Source: JBOHBN01 sp050698355
GTDB lineage: Bacteria > Actinomycetota > Actinomycetes > Streptosporangiales > WHST01
NCBI GenBank assembly: GCA_050698355.1
Contig: JBOHBN010000068.1
Location: 1-7,701 of the forward strand
Direction: 5' to 3'
DNA: 7,701 nucleotides
A program made the translations under genes and the position numbers. The notes under the pieces were generated by a model. It was not told where the DNA came from. It worked only from the letters and a program-made list of their open reading frames with translations, and made no database searches. Shown here one piece after another: positions 7,192 to 7,701 of this stretch (positions are counted from its first letter, which is position 1; the number at the start of each line of letters is the position of its first letter).

Positions 7192-7534
7192 ATGGCCGAT
7201 GCCCATTCACGCCGTGTCGACATCGAGCTGGTGCGGCGCGGCGGTAGCGGCGGTCGATGTCGGCCACAGCCAGCTCGCGGCTCCGGTTCGCGCCGACCCG
7301 CGCGTGGGGGTGCTCGAGCGCACCAATGTTCGCGAGCTCGAGCCGGAGCGGCTCGGCGGCCCGGCCGACTTGGTCGTCGGCGATCTCTTGTTCATCTCGC
7401 TGACGCGGGTGTTGCCGGCGCTGGCGCGTTGCGCGCACCCGCACGCCGATCACGTGCTGCTGCTCAAGCCGCAGTACGGCAACGTCGAGACGTTCGTGTG
7501 GCTACCCGCCCAGCACGAGGGGGCAGGCACATGA
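7192..7534 (+). pseudogene. tlyA: Remnant of tlyA (rRNA 2'-O-methyltransferase / hemolysin TlyA), internally deleted and frameshifted
   Basis: Intact TlyA is about 270 aa: an N-terminal S4 RNA-binding domain plus an FtsJ-like SAM-dependent methyltransferase that 2'-O-methylates 16S C1409 and 23S C1920. Here only three pieces remain. From ATG 7192 comes an N-terminus like TlyA (RRVDIELVRRG). Near 7236-7250 the reading must move one frame to continue with VAAVDVGHSQLA, then DPRVGVLERTNVRELEPERL, LVVGDLLFISL and VLPALARCA up to LLLKPQ. The sequence then jumps to YGNVETFVWL, the typical TlyA C-terminus (GNVEYFLWL). Missing are most of the S4 domain, the SAM-binding DAGASTGGFT motif and about 50 residues after KPQ. 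In the retained core the usual VVADLSFIS reads VVGDLLFIS. GC-rich direct repeats (GCGGCG) at the first junction fit slippage deletion. The product cannot be an active methyltransferase. An assembly artefact is the main alternative. Confidence 0.8.
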
Positions 7535-7701
7535 GCGAAGGAGCTGATCGCGCGGTACGGACAGCAACCAGGCGATCCAATGAGGCCGCGCGATGCGGTC
7601 GCGGGGCAGGCACATGAGCGAAGGAGCTGATCGCGCGGTACGGACAGCAACCAGGCGATCCAATGAGGCCGCGCGATGCGGTCGCGGGGCAGGCACATGA
7701 G
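7520..7701 (+). repeat. Perfect 83-bp tandem repeat, 2.2 copies, truncated by the window end
   Basis: The unit starts GGGGCAGGCACATGAGCGAA and ends CGATGCGGTCGC. Copy 1 is 7520-7602, copy 2 is 7603-7685, and a 16-nt third copy runs to 7701. The copies are identical, and similarity stops sharply at 7519/7602. Each unit contains the inverted repeat ATCGCGCGG/CCGCGCGAT (7547-7555 and 7586-7594) and a smaller one, CGCGA/TCGCG (7589-7603). The first copy begins inside the last codons of the tlyA remnant. Because 83 is not a multiple of three, each copy changes frame, and ATGA junctions link short ORFs. Total copy number cannot be known from this window. Confidence 0.97.
7531..7617 (+). pseudogene. 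Possible degraded 5' end of nadK/ppnK (NAD kinase), repeated with the 83-bp unit
   Basis: ATG 7531 overlaps the tlyA-remnant stop as ATGA, the place where NAD kinase starts in many actinobacteria. The 28 encoded residues begin SEGADRAVRTATRRSNEAAR, which resembles typical NadK N-termini of the form 'RTVLL.THTGR....EAA'. The THTGR motif is not intact, and small deletions or frame shifts would explain the mismatch. The ORF stops at TGA 7615-7617, which overlaps the next ATG (7614), so the same fragment recurs in each repeat unit. None of the NadK catalytic region (GGDGT) is present. This identification rests on position and a short weak similarity. It could instead be an unrelated micro-ORF. 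Confidence 0.35.

Noticed and set aside
7520..7701. CRISPR array at the right end
   Set aside because: The whole 83-bp unit is identical between copies, so there are no unique spacers between short repeats, and no cas gene is present.
7520..7701. Minus-strand open frames across the repeat array
   Set aside because: They arise from repetition of the unit in shifting frames, with no ribosome binding site and no family resemblance.

Overview
The window is high-GC Actinomycetota (actinobacterial) DNA. The evidence is the strongly GC-rich third codon positions, GTG starts behind GGAGG-type ribosome binding sites, the actinobacterial forms of the 23S 3' end and 5S rRNA, and a gene order resembling the mycobacterial Rv1691-Rv1692-Rv1693-tlyA-ppnK cluster. 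I cannot place it below phylum or class.

Layout. Positions 1-1267 hold the 3' third of a 23S rRNA gene, a short spacer, the 5S rRNA and a strong intrinsic terminator: the end of an rRNA operon read rightwards. Next come a 300-aa TPR protein with a basic N-terminal tail and a short SSB-like OB-fold protein, both on +. A DUF1015 protein is on -. The divergent side opens the conserved cluster: a small TPR protein overlaps a HAD-IIA phosphatase (relative of the glycerol-3-phosphate phosphatase Rv1692) by a GTGA junction. The phosphatase meets a hemolysin III/TrhA-type membrane protein tail to tail. That gene lies downstream of an SCP2 sterol-carrier-like gene, and both are on -. Rightward genes resume with a small acidic protein of the kind often found just before tlyA.

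The right end is the unusual part. Where intact tlyA (16S/23S rRNA 2'-O-methyltransferase) and nadK/ppnK would be expected, there is only a shrunken tlyA. It has a tlyA-like start, then a jump in frame and sequence to the middle of the enzyme, then a second jump to its C-terminus. Its stop overlaps an ATG that opens a perfect 83-bp tandem repeat (2.2 copies, cut by the window end). The repeat unit looks like a garbled nadK start. Each unit encodes a 28-residue ORF whose stop overlaps the next start through ATGA. The TlyA target base in 23S (E. coli C1920, here position 55) is in the same window.

The window begins inside 23S and ends inside a tandem repeat, which is how contigs often break, so an assembly artefact at the right end is a live alternative to genuine gene decay. 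Apart from this end the window is ordinary actinobacterial housekeeping sequence. I see no CRISPR array, insertion sequence, tRNA gene or defence system.
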